64,000 nucleotides of DNA, from positions 1,491,788,003 to 1,491,852,002 of the forward strand of contig NC_056745.1 in NCBI RefSeq assembly GCF_019279795.1, read 5' to 3'. The notes under the pieces are model-generated. The model had not been told where the DNA came from, ran no database searches, and saw only the letters and a program-made list of their open reading frames with translations. Below, in pieces: positions 9,815-21,487 of the stretch. Origin of the DNA: Protopterus annectens (lineage: Eukaryota; Chordata; Ceratodontiformes; Protopteridae). The position numbers and the translations under genes are program-made. Within the stretch, counting starts at the first letter, position 1; every line of letters starts with the position of its first letter.

Positions 9815-11915
9815 CTTGTTTTTACCAAAGGGTATGACTATACATTTTTTGGCGTTTAGCTTAAGGCCATGGCTCTGGCACCAGTTATCCGTTTCTATGA
9901 GACCTCTCTGAAGGATATCTGTGTCTGATGGATTTTCAACTATGGCGCCCAGTTTGCAGTCATCTGCAACCTTTGTCAGCCACAATCCTCCAATGTTTGC
10001 CTGCACTTCTGAAAAGTAGATGCCGAACAAGAGGGGGCCCAGGACTGAGCCCTGTGGGACACCGCTTGTGACTGGCTTGGAGTCTGGCATGGCACCAGCA
10101 ACTCTAACCCTGTGGGTTCTGTCCTTGAGCCAGTTTGCAACCCATCTTGTGACATATGGGTTTACATTTAAGCTGGTGAGCTTTTCTATGATACCCGAGT
10201 GGGGTATTGTGTCAAAAGCTTTTGCAAGGTCAAGGTAGGCTGTGTGAACTGCCTTACCCTCATCAATGGCCTTGGTGACTGTTTCAAAAAAGTCGACCAA
10301 GTTCAAGAGGCATGATCTGCCCTTGACAAAGCCGAATTGGGTAGGATCCAATGTCTGTAGGTCCCCTATGTCTTTATTTATGAGTTCCATTATGATCCTC
10401 TCCATAGCTTTGCAGACCAGGCTTGTTAAGCTTATGGGGCGGTAATTGCCAGGGTCCGTAGAAGCACCACCTTTGTGGAGTGGGACCACAGTTGCCGTAC
10501 ACCACTCTTTGGGTATGTATCCTGTGGTAAGGCTAAGATTAAACAGCAGCCTTATGTGTGGGTTTAGTTCCTCATTGAGTTTGTGTAGCACACAGCCGGG
10601 GACACCATCCGGTCCCATTGATGCTGTGTTTTTAGCTTTAGAGAGAGCAGCTCTCACCTGGGCATTTGAGATGATTGGGAGGCTACACTCTGCTGGGATA
10701 GATATTTCTCCTTTTGGGGGGGAGGGAGGGAAGAAATTTTCACTGAACCTGTCTGCCAGTATGTTTGCAATGTCTGAGTTCAGTGATTTTTGTATCATTT
10801 TGGACTAATTCTGAGCATATCTGGGAGTTTCCACCCAGATTTCTAACATAGCTAAAGAAGGCCTTATGATTGTCTTCTGAGTCCTTGGCGATTTTTCTCT
10901 CAAAGTTGGCCTTGGATGATTTTATGAGTGATCGTAGTTTTTTACTAGTATTGATCAGAGATGTCTTCCCTTTTAGAGATTTTGCTCCATCTTGTAGTAG
11001 CTTTCTCCTCTTGTTGTGAAGTTTGTTTATGGCTGGGGTCCACCAGATCGGGCGCTTGCCTTTGGTGGAAAGGGTCTTGATTTTATTTGGGATTGCTTGA
11101 TCCATGCAATCCTGGAGGTGCTCATAGAAAACATTTGTAAGGGATTCAGCAGCGTGGGTTGTGGTTTTCAATGGCTCAGGGGCCTTGAAGGATACCACAC
11201 CAGTCTTAAGAAGTGTGAAGTTGGCTTTTGAGAAGTTCTTCACTGTGGTCTTTTTTGTTGGGGGTGGGGGCGGGATGTGGATCTCCAGTGAGAGTAGTTT
11301 ATGGTCTGATCTCACCAATGAGGGATATACTTCCGGTGTGGAGCATTTTGTCCCCATGTTTGTGATGATCAGGTCTAGTATATTTTCACCTCTTGTGGGA
11401 ATGGTGACAAGTTGTTCCATAGCATTTGAGTTTATGAACTCCAGGAACCTTTGGGCTAGGGTATTGGGGCTTGAGTAATGTTCCCAGTCTATGTTTGGGT
11501 AGTTGAAGTCACCCAATATGATGGTGTTTGGAGAGACATTTATACTCTCCAGTGTCTTCAGGAAGGCTGTGTGGGGTTCCTGAGTTTGAGAGGGTGGCCT
11601 GTAACATGCTACAAACTGTAGAGCAGTTTTGCCTATGGTTAATTGCACCTGAATGGTCTCTGATGCTTCGTGAGTTGCCACCAACCTGGAGGTGTGGGTA
11701 TCCTTGATGAATATGGATATACCCCCTCCTTTTGTGGTACGGTCCGGGTTTTGGGGCTGGAACGCATGATATGAGGTAAAACCTGATAGTGCCGGGGTGC
11801 TCTCAGGAGCCTTGAACCAGGTTTCAGTCACAGCACAGACATCGATGTTCTCCATACTGAGGAGGGCTTCGAGGGCGTGCATCTTGAGATTTAGACTTCT
11901 GGCATTGAGCAGCAT
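9815..11915 (-). pseudogene. CR1 ORF2: APE endonuclease and reverse transcriptase
   Basis: Starting at ATG 11915 (MLLNARSLNLKMH), the endonuclease shows AVTETWF, ILGDFNYPNIDWE and RSDHKLLSLEI. After a basic linker the RT shows MGPDGVPGCVL, VVPLHKGG, NYRPISLTSL, AYLDLAKAFDTIPH and GVPQGSVLGPLLF. The catalytic box reads VADD where F/Y-ADD is usual; the CR1 at 16871 reads GDD. One frameshift near 10770 separates endonuclease and RT frames. The rest of the protein is at 4225-3535, beyond the DIRS insertion. Function by family: target-primed reverse transcription. Confidence 0.93.
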
Positions 11916-11944
11916 TACCCTTAGTTTTTTTCCATTATTGTTTT

Positions 11945-12914
11945 CTAGGGTGGTGGGTTTAGAATTTGAGCCTTGTCTAAAAAAGGCACTATGGGGGTGG
12001 CAAGAGCCTTTGCCAATATCCGGAAACCCAGGGGTGACAGGTACAAGCCATCCCTTGCGAAGCAGCGTGGCTTGTCAAGCATGTCATTCCAGGCAGATAG
12101 ACATTGGATCCCCTTAGAATGACACCAGAAATTAAGCCAATTATTAAAACTGATCATTTTGTCTCTGTATTGTGGCATCATTCTTGGTGAAGGTAGGATA
12201 CTGCTCAGGGTCAGGGTCATACCAGCCTGGGCTACATAATCTGAGAGCTCCTTTATGTCTCTTTTCATGTAGTCCAGAGTGCGTCTCAGGTCATTCACAC
12301 CGGCATGGACAATGACTGAGTCATACTTGTACTTGCTGTGGAGTGACCTGAGTGTTTGTGTTATGTGGCAGATTCTAGCGCCCAACAGGCAGCTTACTGT
12401 GGCCCTCTCCTTGTTCAGTCTGGTGAGTGGGACGTCAGTGTGTATGACTATGGAGTCACCTATGACAAGTGTGTCTGGCATTGTGTTTGGCCTTAAGGGC
12501 TGTGACTGATTTGCACACTGACTTTGTGATCTATGTGTTGCTTGTGTTATGTCATGAGGTGGCAGTTGTTTGGGTGTCTGCTTTGGAGGCCTCTGCTGTT
12601 TTGGTAGATTTTTGATCAGTGCTTCCGAGTATGTCTCTGTGTGTTTGTGTTTAATTTGTAGTTGTGATAGTTCTATGTGAGACTGGGTTTATGGTGTGTG
12701 TGGTTACCTTCTCCTCCTGTTTGGTTTTGCCAGTCCTGAGTTGAGAGAGCTCAGCCTCCAGTTTGGCTATATAGTTGCATCTCTCACATGTATTTGTGTT
12801 TTGTGGGAGGAGGAGAGGGTTGTCTGTGTACATGAGGCAATTGTAACATTGCCTCAATATTCCCAGATTCACCAGCTGAGCAGGAGAGGACGCTAGCAAC
12901 TGACCCTTTGACAT
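11945..12914 (-). pseudogene. CR1 ORF1: zinc-finger and SGNH-esterase protein
   Basis: The N-terminus from ATG 12914 has two CxxC pairs (CYNC and CERC, 20 residues apart) followed by a short coiled-coil-like segment (AKLEAELSQLR). A Pro/Gln-rich linker follows (12650-12480). The C-terminal SGNH/GDSL-hydrolase domain shows TLVIGDSIV (block I Ser), HAGVNDL (block III Asn) and ARDGLYLSPLGF (block V), ending ILNPPP at 11945. The usual block V His is Tyr in this copy, whereas the related fragment at 32145-32335 keeps KDGLHLS. A frame change between 12651 and 12481 splits the two domains. Such ORF1 proteins bind element RNA; esterase-type ORF1s are known in CR1/L2 LINEs. Confidence 0.88.
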
Positions 12915-13005
12915 GCTAGAAGAAATGAAAAAGTTTGCTGTGTAACTGAGTCAGAAAGGACCTATAGGGAAGTGGGTACTCAAATGGGTTTTAAGCTAGT
13001 GAAGT

Positions 13006-14690
13006 ACTGTATAATATAGAAGTGCATATAGAAGAACTATTTAACTACTGTCCAATTGCCATTCTGTTTCCCTTGGCTAAAATCCTCAAAAAATGTACAC
13101 AGTCCCAAATAACTGTCGACTTAATAACAAACTGCTGGCCAACACGCAACATGGATTCCATCCTAATCCACAGTATTACAACAGCCCTTATTAGCTTTAC
13201 CAATACTGTAAATAAACACTAGAACAATGGCAGCCTTGTCTCCACCATCATCTCCGATCTCTCCCAGGCCTTTGACATGGTCTCTCATGCCAAACTTCTA
13301 ACAGCCCTCTCCCATCTTAATCTAAGCCTCTAACCTGGTTTCAGAGCTATCACCTGTCACCCTGGGGGTCCCCCAAGGATCCATCCTTGGTTCCCTCCTC
13401 TTCAACACATTTACCAACCAACTACACAAATCTCACATGCCACACTTGTCCAGTACACTAATGACTCCACACTAGCCTGTGCTGCCTCGTCACTCTTTCT
13501 ACTCCATAAATTGATACAAGAATCCCTTGCCACTGTTGAAACTTGATTAGCCAACTCTCACCTAATACTTAACCCCCAAAAACACAGCTAATGATGTTCT
13601 ATCCCATAATTCCTTTAGACCCCATACCACCATTCACAATATACTCTGCTAATAACCCCCATCATACTTTCCAAACACACCAAACCTACTAGGAGTTGTC
13701 ATAGATCACAACATGACATTTGGTAAGCATATTGCAAATACAGTAAAACAGTCCATAAAAAACTCAGAATCCTATATAGATGCAAAAAGTACCTCACCAA
13801 CAACAGTAAAGCTACTATAGCAAGAACCCACCTAGTCTCCATACTTCTGTATGCCTCCCCCATACACACAAACCTAAACAAAGCAGACCTAATGAAACTA
13901 AACACTTGCAACAACAAAATAGTTGTTTGCAACTGACTCGCTCTCCAGTACACATCACTGCCTAGCTTTCAAACAGTTATTCTGACTAGAATTACCCACC
14001 CTACTGATGTATAACCAACTTACAATAGCCCACCAAATACTATATAATCCTGATAAAGTTCCAGCACTAGAGGGCCAACTGATTGTCTACGCGAGCAAAT
14101 GCCTGCTAAGATCCACCAACAAAACACTGGTTGACATAAACAAAAGCAAAAAATAGCTCTTGGGGCTCCCTCTATTCCACCTCTGTTGCAAAAACATGAA
14201 AGTCCATCCCACAGATATTAGGACTACAAATAAGAAAAATAACTTAAAAAAAAAAAAACTCCTCTGGTCCCATTTAAGCAGGTCTTGGGTATACAATTGC
14301 TCAGACCCTGGGTAAAGAACATATTTCTGTATTGTCCAAGAAACTGTATTGATCTTACTGCACAAGCTCACAACAGCTTGCTTCAGTAGTCTGTACTTAA
14401 AAATGTCTGCTTTTTGTATTTACCAAGTTCGAATGTCACCTTAGTACTGTACGTAATGTCCTACTACTGTACTGCGTATTCTTCAAAGAATGTCATGTCA
14501 TATTGCATACTCTGTTTACTTGCTAGAACAGTATAAAGTATCCAGGTTCTTTATTTCTACTGTACTTACTTGTTTATTGCATATTCTGTACTAAGCATTG
14601 TGGAGCGTTTCTCCCCGGCCCTCCACTGAAAATGGGAGTCATACCCAGTCGGACACCCCAGTAAACAAATGTAAAATAAATGATTTTATT
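13006..14690 (+). mobile_element. L2-type LINE, right fragment: RT to 3' end
   Basis: Continuation of the element at 2700-3432. The RT resumes with N-Y-x-P-I-A-I and SLAKILKK (13045-13090), then TALISFTNTV, DLSQAFDMVSHAKLL and GVPQGSILGSLLF (about 13365-13400). The catalytic box is decayed to YTND. The frame is lost to many stops and indels. After the C-terminal domain there is a 3' UTR. The end (14600-14690) is the conserved L2 tail seen elsewhere here: GGAGCGTTTCTCC, CACTGAAAATGGG, CCCAGTCGGAC, AACAAATG, then AATAAA-rich sequence. Confidence 0.85.
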
Positions 14691-14694
14691 TTTT

Positions 14695-16243
14695 CACATT
14701 TTGACTTGCATTTTATCTTATTTTAACTGTGTGTTAGTAACTTCACTTGCTTTGCAAACACATGATGCTTTTAATAAAGGTGCGACTGTTTCTGTCCACG
14801 ACTTTTTTATTCTTCATTTTGTATAGTGGAACATATTCTCTTCCAAGTGAGTTATGCAGCTCATAAAGTCAGTCTGCCATTTTGCTGGCTCAGAGACATA
14901 AAGCCGTAATTATGACCTGACTAATCTAAGCCTGATGAGATGCTCAGACAACTTTTGTAGCTGGCCGTGTGATGGACAGGAGTGATGTGGCTGTACTGAC
15001 CCGCAGCTTTTCAGGGAGAGGCTGGGGATTGCAGGCCTTGGATTGCATGTTCCAATGACTGAATTCCTGGTGGAAACCAAATTACAGTGGATTTTGCCTT
15101 CAGTAGGAATAAGGCTGACGTGAGGGCTACATCACCCTTGATGATACCCATTGCATGCCGATCACTGGGTGTGGTATTAGTCATGTGCATTGTGGTTAGG
15201 GCCATATAAGTGAGACCTCCCTCAGTGGCTGCCTAAGGATGCCCTTATCAGTCCTGCCTGGTAATTAGGAATGGATGGACCAGATAGCTGAGGGTGGGGA
15301 AATGGTTGGCAGGTAGTGGGGAAGAAAATATTTCTTTTATTTATTTATTGACATTTGATTACCAGGAAAGTCTGGATGGGAACCCATGTTCAGTGGAGGC
15401 CTGGGGAAAGCTCCAAAGTATTACAAAACATTGTAAGAACAGTGATTTTTACAGTCTTCAAAAAATACAGAAATGTCTACAGTTTAAATTATACAAAACT
15501 ATATATAGTAAGAAATGATACAAGTTATATGACAAAATTGTATTAAAAAGTGCAAGACAAGTTATATTAGTAAAATTCCAGTGTCAGCATCAGGCTTATA
15601 TTATTTAGTTCATTCTCTGTAGGACCTTATACTCTTATAAAGAAAACATTGATTAAACTGCAGATTCTTTTAGGTTTTGGTTTCCTACATTTTTGTTTTA
15701 ACACTATAATTTATCTTTCTGCTGTTCTAGGAAAGTAGATGCAAAACATTTACGGCTTCTTTCCTAGTAGATTATATTGCATTTAGCTGCACATTTCTTT
15801 TTGAGCAGATTTTGTTTCAGAAATGGTCTTAAAATGGTTGAATTATGTAGTAATCTACTATAGCATAACTTGTGTATATTTCACTTTGTGTTTGTGTGTC
15901 TGTGCAGTTAGAAGTTAGGAGGGTGTGGGAAGCAAAGTCCCTTTATAAAACCATACTGCAGGTAATTTGTTTTCTAGGGAGTAACGGTATGTAGGATTCC
16001 ACTTCATTTTGTTTTTCTTGTTATGTATGTTTATAGTGAATGTGTTTTGAACACAAATTTGAAGCGATTGATTTACATTTGCTTACATGCAAGGTATATT
16101 TGTATGCAAAGTGTGTTGATCACAAATACAAAACAATTGGATTACATTTGTCATTGTGCTGGATTATATGCCATAATTGAATATGGCAGTCAGTGTATTT
16201 TTTCACTGTAATATTACTTGGCAGTTAATATTATTGATGACTA
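14695..16243. other. No gene; one solo L2 tail inside
   Basis: AT-rich sequence without a supported coding region. The only recognisable element is the minus-strand L2-type 3' tail at 15335-15415. Short ORFs at 15011-15205, 15294-15518 and 16023-16211 show no domains. Confidence 0.5.
15335..15415 (-). repeat. Solo L2-type 3' tail
   Basis: The reverse complement reads the same tail as at 14600-14690, 32010-32101 and 39290-39372: GGAGCTTTCCCC, GGCCTCCACTGAA, CCAGACTTTCCTGGTAA, TCAAATG, then a TAAA-rich end. No LINE coding sequence is attached, so it is a strongly 5'-truncated LINE or a SINE remnant. Confidence 0.75.
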
Positions 16244-16427
16244 ATAAAAGAATTCCCTAGTTCCATACAGTGTAACACACTGTACCTTTTCAGGTTCTTT
16301 GGTTAATCCGCAACTAATAATTGAATTCCCTAGTTCCATACAGTGTAACACACTATACCTTTTCAGGTCCTTTGGTTACTCCGCAACAAATAATTGAATT
16401 CCCTAGTTCCATACAGTGTAATACTGT
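16244..16427 (+). repeat. 73-bp tandem repeat, about 2.5 copies
   Basis: The motif AATTCCCTAGTTCCATACAG recurs at 16251, 16324 and 16397, giving a 73-bp period with few differences. The array stops exactly where the truncated CR1 begins. Confidence 0.9.
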
Positions 16428-18035
16428 CCCGCACCTCACATCTCCATAGAGCAAGTGTTAATGGCCCTATCCAAGGCAAAGAACACAGCTTCCATGGGAC
16501 CAGATAATATCCGTGGATGTATTCTGCACCATCTCCAGCAAGAACTAGCCTCACCATTGAGCACCCTATTCAACCATAGCCTATGTACAGGCTTCATTCC
16601 AGCAGAGTGGAGAACTGCCATTGTCATCCCCTTGCACAAAGGTGGTGCCACTATTGACCCAGGAAACTATCTCCCCATTAGCTTGACAAGTCTGATCTGT
16701 AAAGCTATGGAGCGTATTATTATGCATCTCATAAACAATCTCCAAGCACTTGACCCACCCAGTTCAGATTTGTCAGGAGCAGATCTTGCCTGTGGAACCT
16801 GGATGACTTCTTTGAGACTGTTACCAAGGCCCTGGATGAGGGAAAGTCATTACGTACAACTTATCTTGACTTGACCAAGGCCTTTGACACAATCCCCCAC
16901 TCTGGCATCATCAGAAAACTAGCACAACTTGGTGTAAATCCCTTTCTCACCAGGTGGGTGGCCAACTGGCTCACTGATAGGACCCACAAGGTCAGAATAG
17001 GTGCCACCACTTCTGACAGCAGACTTGTCACTAGTGGTGTTTCCCAGGGATCTGTCCTGGGACCCTTACTGTTTGGCATCTACTTCTCAGAGGTCCAGGG
17101 AAAGATTAAGGGCCTATGGCTAACCATGTTGGGAGATGACTGTAGGTTGGGTGCTGTCATTGACTCCCCAAATGATTTTAACACAACTACAAGAGGGTCT
17201 CACAGCAACAAATGACTGGTGCCAAAGTCCTGGCCTTAAGTTAAATGCAAAAAAATGTATTATCATACCATTCTGCAAAAACACTGCCCCTATGGATTAC
17301 CACATCCATGGCAACCCCCTAAACACACAACCTGTGGTGAGAGACCTAGGTACTCAGGTTGACAACAATCTCACTAGCAACCATCATCTAGTGGCAGTGG
17401 TCAGAAAGGCCTTTTACTTGGTTCATAAGTAAAGGGATTGCATCCAGAAAAAAGGAGGCCATTATACCTCTCTCTACTCCTCCCTCATTAGGCCTGTAAT
17501 TGAGTATAATGATCCATGGTATGTAACTCTCCAAACACCTGCACCAACTGGAAAGGCCACAGCAATACCTCACAAAGAGAATCCATGGCCTCCAACACCT
17601 GCCCTATGTGGACAGGCTCAAATCGCTGTCACTCTACTCTGTATCATACAGATTGCTCAGAGGTAATCTGTGTATCACTTACAAGGCAATATCTGACTCT
17701 GCCCTACTAGAGATGTTTCATATCTGTAACTCCTCGTGCATTACCTGCTCGAAAGGCCTAAATCTAATATGCAACATCAAAAAGACCTGCTGGAGAGAGA
17801 GGTTTGTCTCCTAGAGGCTGCCTTGTCTCTGAAATAGACTTTCCATACATGTCAGTGTACCCCTCTGACCCTCTTCAAGTGCAATCTTGAGTGGATGTGA
17901 AACAAATTTGTCCCCAGAGTTTCACCATTGTCCCTCATTGACAGGTGCTAACTGAGATTTCTTTTTTGGGGATAAACTCTTGGCTAGGCTTGTAAGGGCC
18001 CAGGGCCATTAGCCTAGTAACCTCCTATGATCCTA
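16428..18035 (+). mobile_element. CR1-type LINE, 5'-truncated RT copy
   Basis: Plus-strand CR1 truncated at the start of the RT. Segments: 16455-16874 (KNTASMGPDNIRGC, IPLHKGG, NYLPISLTSLICKAMERII), 16871-17215 (TKAFDTIPHSGII, GVSQGSVLGPLLF, catalytic box GDD) and 17136-17432 (LKLNAKKCIIIPF, RDLGTQVDNN). The C-terminal region then runs to about 17880. Frameshifts lie near 16740, 16865, 17195 and 17430. The 3' UTR ends with the family's GGCTAGGCTT...AGCCTAGTAA block at about 17980-18035. Family assignment follows from residue-by-residue similarity to the CR1 at 9811-13005. Confidence 0.9.
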
Positions 18036-18039
18036 TAAA

Positions 18040-18865
18040 TATGCATTATGTGACATAACAACAGAGCTTTAGATAGCAATTCTTACAGCTAGGGCCATCC
18101 CTCAAGTCTTGCATACCCTCCTCAACTTAAAGCTGGGGGGGGGGGGGGACTCCTGTCCTCATACAAAAAAAAAAGAAAAAAAAAATGTTTCTTTTTAAAC
18201 TATTCAAAGCTGCTTGCAACATTTGTAGCAAGCAGCTTCTACAGTTTGACACAAATGTAGCACTTACATGCTAATTGTAAATGCAATAGCACATTCATTT
18301 CTGAATATCAATAATGCACTGAAGACGGACTGGGATCTGCCAATCACACCCCTCATAGCAGTTTGCATCCCACTCTAGCTACACCTTTGACATGCAACGT
18401 CTTGTAAGTAAAGCATTAGCATTTAGATACATACCCTATATTTAACTGCTGTTGTGATAACAGGCGTGTCGTTCCCATGAGTTCCCTTCTGCCTGTCTTG
18501 TACCAACTTACCACTCCAGCCATTTTGCAGACCGAAGCACTTCAGCACTTGGTTGTACTCTGACAACTTTCAGGTGATTTTGCAGCATGCTGGTCCCACT
18601 GTTAAAAGATCCTTGGAATTGGGTCATGTGTTTCCTGTGCTTTATTCTCCATCACCTTTCCCTCTTTTGTCTATTTAAAAAGACAGTATACCCCAAATCC
18701 ATGTTTTTTTTCCTGTAAGACTGAACTAAAAAGTGTTCAAACTTAATTGTTACACTGTAATTTATACTATGTTATGATTGTACTTTAATTGATGTTACCC
18801 TCCGCTGAAATTATCTTGTACTCAGTTCAGCAATCTGGTTACCAAAACATACATACGTTTAAAAA
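18040..18865. other. No recognisable feature
   Basis: Contains a 14-base G run near 18135-18148 and A-rich runs at 18165-18185. No coding signal. Probably unique or ancient repeat sequence. Confidence 0.5.
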
Positions 18866-19823
18866 AAAAAAACGAGGGCATCGACTTCTCGTCTTTGTCT
18901 GTCTTGGTGTCCGTTTACGGCTCTTCCTACTCTTCTCTGTCCTACCGTCTTCCCAGCAGGCCACTCTCGCCTCCTGTTCTGTCAGGAAGACCTTATTTAT
19001 TTATTCACTCCCTTTGATTGTTCCCCTATTTTTCATGATTGTTTTCCGTATTTGTTCGGCCTTGCACGATTCCTTTGTTTATTGCATTCCTCATTATTAT
19101 TATTTTTTTTGTGTGAGGTTAGGGAGTTGTCAACTGTTGCTATTTCTAACAGCCGAGCTCTTCAGTCATGCCTGACGGTGACGGCTCTTCTTTCTCTTAG
19201 TCTACCCATCTCTTAGCTGGTAGATAAGGAAACCTTGATACAATGTAACAATTGTCTTGGAATCCTGAAACAATTTAGCAATTGTTTCATGTTTGCAGGA
19301 AACCATTTAATCCTTGAAGAAACAAAGTATACAAGAGATGCCCATACACAATTTCACTGGAGGCAAAAATCTTGCATGCAAACAAGGTTGTCAAGAACAC
19401 TCACACATTACCAGTAGTGCAGCTAGGGCAGGGCAAGAGGGATAACTGACCTGGGCACAAAGTGCTGGGGGTGCGATTAGCAAATCCTGATCTTTCATTA
19501 ATTGCAGTCAAACCTGAGAAATGTAGCACTCCATCTGTGGTCTAAACTGTAGCAACTGCTAGCTACATTGCAGCCAGTGGTTTGCCAGAGTTTAAAGGGG
19601 AAAAAAATAAATATTTTTTTGTTTTAACTAAAATCTAAGAGCTGTAGTGCTCCATGCAGAGCTTGGGGTCTGGGCACAGAAATGAGACCTGAATGGCTGG
19701 GGAAGAAGAGAGGGGTGCCCATTATTAGCTTATTAGAGTAAAGTACATCTGTGCTTTTTTTTTGCCCTTTACCTAGAGTGGAGAAGCATGGGGGTGTTGG
19801 TTCACAATATCAGCCCAAGACAT

Positions 19824-20344
19824 TGGTTGATCCAAGCCTATGTTCAGCCATCAAATGCAACTTGCATCGAACCGCTATTCCCCAAACATTAAATGTCGAA
19901 CATTAATTTTACCAAACAGGCTTAACTCAGAAAATAAAATCATCAGATTGCTGCAGTTGGCCAACATAATGGAACCAAAACATACTACTTATACCTTGAC
20001 TGTAAGAAAACCTGCCCTTTCCCCAATTTAGTGCGACCTTGGAGTTGGTATATGTAATTAGTGGAGCTGTGGTGGGCACAGCCCCCCACATAAGTAGTTC
20101 CACCCTGTGCTCCCCCACTAATTAAATATACCAACTCAGAGGTTGCACAAATTGCTGAAAGGGCAGGTTTTCTTATAGTTGATACCGGTAAGTACGTAGT
20201 ACATTTGGTTCCATTATATTGTTCAACTATGGCCACTTAATGATTTTATTTTTGGAGATATGCCTGTTTGTGTAAGTAATGTTCAGGGAATAGCCATTTG
20301 ATGCAAGTTGCATTCAATGACTAAACATAGAAGTGGTTGAACCA
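19824..20344. mobile_element. Palindromic (foldback/MITE-like) element
   Basis: About 240-bp arms in inverted orientation (19824-20070 and 20100-20344) with a GC-rich centre. Matching landmarks in both arms are TGGTTGA-x-CCA at the ends, AATGCAACTTGCAT, AAGAAAACCTGCCCTTT and GAGTTGGTATAT. There is no coding capacity. It interrupts CR1 ORF1 sequence. No clear target duplication was found, so the transposon superfamily is unknown. Confidence 0.8.
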
Positions 20345-20377
20345 GCAACATTTCTGCACACTACATCCACCACATGC

Positions 20378-20387
20378 ACGCGCGCAC

Positions 20388-20422
<35 letters not shown>
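20378..20422 (+). repeat. (CA)n microsatellite
   Basis: An alternating CA/CG stretch of about 45 bp within the CR1 ORF1 linker region. Confidence 0.95.
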
Positions 20423-20423
<1 letters not shown>

Positions 20424-21166
20424 CAACTTATGCTGAGACTTTAAAAAGCAATCTTCCCAAACTTCAAAGGCCTAAACCTATAAACGGCAGTGCGTATACT
20501 CAGCAATCTCTAAAGCACTCACCAGAAGCAACACCATACATATGCCTACATGCAGTGGACCTGTAAGAGCAAAGCCCATGAGGCAGGCAAACACATTACC
20601 TAGGACTCTTGTCATAGGGGATTCAGTTGTACAACAGATGCACGACTTTTTAGACCGAACAAGTAGGAGATAACTGTTAGTCACATATCTGGAGCCAGGA
20701 TCCACCAAGTTACATATACACTGAAGTCACTACACCACAGGTACCAGTATAGTTCTAATGGAGTCCATGTTTGGCATTAATGACCTCAGACTGACTTCAA
20801 GGAACTGTATGGAGAGAGATCTTGTTGATCTCTCTGAATATACTCTCCCATCCTGCCTGCCCTATGTGAGTGTTGTGTGCGATTAGCTGACCAGGTCCCT
20901 GATACCATTCAAAACAAGGACATTGCTACCCCAACCAGCCTAGAAGACCGTCCACTCACTTTAATGAGTGTTGTTCCCTTGGTGGAATTCCTAACCAGCA
21001 ACACTGCAGTACAAGTACAACGTATGTTACACTGTGTACTCATTAATCTTACCACTCTAAAACCAATTGGTGTAGACCTTAACTTGTAACCAATGTACAT
21101 CTATGTAAAGGTACTGCCCTTGGTCAGCTATAGTACTCCTTGTGCACCCCACCCCACTACCCCTGT

Positions 21167-21355
21167 GATGTCCTTCAAGGATGCATCTGCAGTCCTAACA
21201 AATGGGTTGTCCTTTCGTCAGGCAGCCCTTCGGTCGGCCGGATTCCAAAGTCTGGGTCTGGCCTAGGCTGGTGTCGCACTTCACCAGACATCATCTCTGC
21301 TGGTCTTCGGGTATAAAGGCATCAGCCGACGCCATTTTCCTCAGTCTTTCTTGCC
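21167..21355 (+). repeat. DIRS copy 2, left inverted terminal repeat
   Basis: About 189 bp, inverted match to 26572-26745. Contains a TATAAAGG box at 21312-21319. Confidence 0.93.
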
Positions 21356-21487
21356 GCGTGGCGCCCGAAGCAGAAGCTGTTCGCAAGTGCCGGTCGGTCA
21401 GATCCAGAGATTACTACTACCGAATACTACTTCGAAGACTTCTAAAAAGCTAAGTACCCCATTGGGGACTCTTTCTTGCCTCAGCCG

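Larger units (their letters stand above)
9811..13005 (-). mobile_element. CR1-type LINE, 5' part with ORF1 and ORF2
   Basis: Minus-strand CR1-like LINE, the most complete of the window. Together with 3433-4225 it spans about 4.0 kb. From 5' to 3' on its own strand: a short leader (13005-12915), ORF1 (12914-11945), a 29-base spacer, then ORF2 from ATG 11915. It was inserted into an L2-type LINE (L2 coding resumes at about 13018) and later cut by DIRS copy 1. No clear target-site duplication is visible, as is common for CR1. Confidence 0.93.
18870..21166 (+). mobile_element. CR1-type LINE, decayed 5' end (leader and ORF1)
   Basis: The plus-strand ORF1 of a CR1 relative is in two parts. 19229-19415 is the N-terminal finger region (IQCNNCLGILKQFSNC and LILEETKYT, aligning with the CYNC...CERC region of the ORF1 at 12914). 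20430-20880 is the linker and esterase start (YAETLKSNLPKLQRP matching YSEALIKNLPKQQRP; then VIGDSVV, GINDLR, MERDLVDLSEY). The upstream TC-rich part (18870-19228) is likely its leader. A palindromic element (19824-20344) is inserted between the two parts. Sequence after about 20900 is not recognisably CR1, and DIRS copy 2 follows at 21167. Reading frames are destroyed. Confidence 0.72.

Noticed and set aside
16244..16427. CRISPR-like array of spaced repeats
   Set aside because: The 73-bp units are contiguous without unique spacers, and the window is eukaryotic.
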